From NCBI GenBank assembly GCA_015233515.1, contig JADFXS010000141.1, forward strand, positions 1-5,523: DNA of 5,523 nt, read 5' to 3'. Numbering within the stretch: the first letter of the stretch is position 1; each line of letters starts with the position of its first letter. Source of the stretch: Deltaproteobacteria bacterium (GTDB lineage Bacteria > Desulfobacterota > Desulfarculia > Adiutricales > JAGVGV01). A program made the position numbers and the translations under genes. Of this stretch, positions 5,162 to 5,523 are shown piece after piece. Below the pieces are notes generated by a model. The model saw only the letters and a program-made list of their open reading frames with translations, was not told the origin of the DNA and searched no databases.

Positions 5162-5523
5162 GGCATATTGTTTTCCGCCCCAAGGCGGTGGTGGTTTCCA
5201 TCTGTTTGGCCACGGTTCTGTGGTTCATCACTTTTTATCTGCCCCAGGGGAATTTCTGGCTGAAAATTTCCTTTTCCGCCGCTATGTTGGCGACATTCGC
5301 GCTTATCAACCGCAGCCCGGCGCTTTCAACCATCAAGTTCGATTTTCCCAGTTTGATTTGGGGTTTAGCTTCGGCGGCCGCGCTCTATTCGATCTTTTAT
5401 CTCGGGAAAACCGTTTCCACGGCGATTTTTCCTTTCGCCGGCCAACAGATCGGCGGCATTTACGACAAAGGCGCCGGCACCCCAGGCTGGCTGATCTGCC
5501 TGCTGCTTTTCTTCATCACCAGC
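5158..5523 (+). CDS. Multi-spanning membrane protein, probable CPBP (CAAX-type) intramembrane protease, C-terminus cut by window edge
   Basis: An open frame of 122 codons runs from GTG at 5158 to the window edge without a stop. The start overlaps the prenyltransferase stop as GTGA, and a purine-rich GGGGAGA (5146-5152) lies 5 bases upstream. The protein begins MRHIVFRPKA and has hydrophobic segments at about 11-28, 34-50, 65-82 and 110-122. The stretch FPFAGQQIGGIY (91-102), then a short polar link and the helix WLICLLLFFITS, resembles the region just before the catalytic EE-x-x-x-R motif in CPBP-family proteases. Those are membrane glutamyl proteases with roles in prenyl-protein processing, bacteriocin immunity or unknown tasks. 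The diagnostic motif would fall immediately beyond the window, so the assignment is an inference. Another polytopic membrane protein remains possible; the reality of the gene is well supported. Confidence 0.6.
   Translation, partial: MRHIVFRPKAVVVSICLATVLWFITFYLPQGNFWLKISFSAAMLATFALINRSPALSTIKFDFPSLIWGLASAAALYSIFYLGKTVSTAIFPFAGQQIGGIYDKGAGTPGWLICLLLFFITS

Noticed and set aside
1..5523. CRISPR arrays, tRNA or rRNA genes, insertion-sequence ends, phage genes
   Set aside because: I looked for regular spaced repeats, cloverleaf-like segments, terminal inverted repeats and transposase or phage motifs, and found none.

Overview
The window is a compact, protein-coding stretch of a bacterial chromosome with moderately high G+C. 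It has five real genes plus a gene fragment at one edge. The genes have normal bacterial start signals, short gaps and overlapping stop/start codons. I see no rRNA, tRNA, CRISPR array, insertion sequence or phage gene. A MenA-like prenyltransferase and a SulP permease fit a free-living bacterium that makes isoprenoid quinones. The sequence alone does not fix the phylum; an environmental, possibly anaerobic, Gram-negative lineage is only a guess.

Left part (1-2009, minus strand): an apparent operon read right to left. It encodes an SPFH/band-7 scaffold protein with a long charged coiled coil, then an NAD-kinase-fold protein whose start shares bases with the SPFH stop. Fifteen bases further on come the first 11 codons of what looks like tag (DNA-3-methyladenine glycosylase I), cut by the window edge. 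A good promoter lies in the 145-base gap upstream of the SPFH gene and is overlapped by a perfect inverted repeat.

Middle (2155-3948, minus strand): a full-length SulP anion transporter with a C-terminal STAS domain, followed by a short four-cysteine tail. A weak terminator-like hairpin follows it. Its start codon has no Shine-Dalgarno sequence, but a TATAAA box ends 7 bases before the ATG, which suggests a leaderless mRNA.

Divergent gap (3949-4273): about 325 bases with no convincing gene. It holds the outward promoters and several short palindromes and repeats.

Right part (4274-5523, plus strand): a UbiA-superfamily prenyltransferase most like MenA (menaquinone pathway). Its stop codon overlaps the GTG start of a multi-spanning membrane protein that runs off the window. 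The visible part resembles the N-terminal half of CPBP (CAAX-type) intramembrane proteases, but the catalytic motif lies beyond the edge.

The most interesting item is the tightly coupled SPFH / NAD-kinase-like pair, whose nucleotide-binding motif reads GQDG rather than the usual GGDG. The second is the cysteine-rich tail on the SulP transporter.
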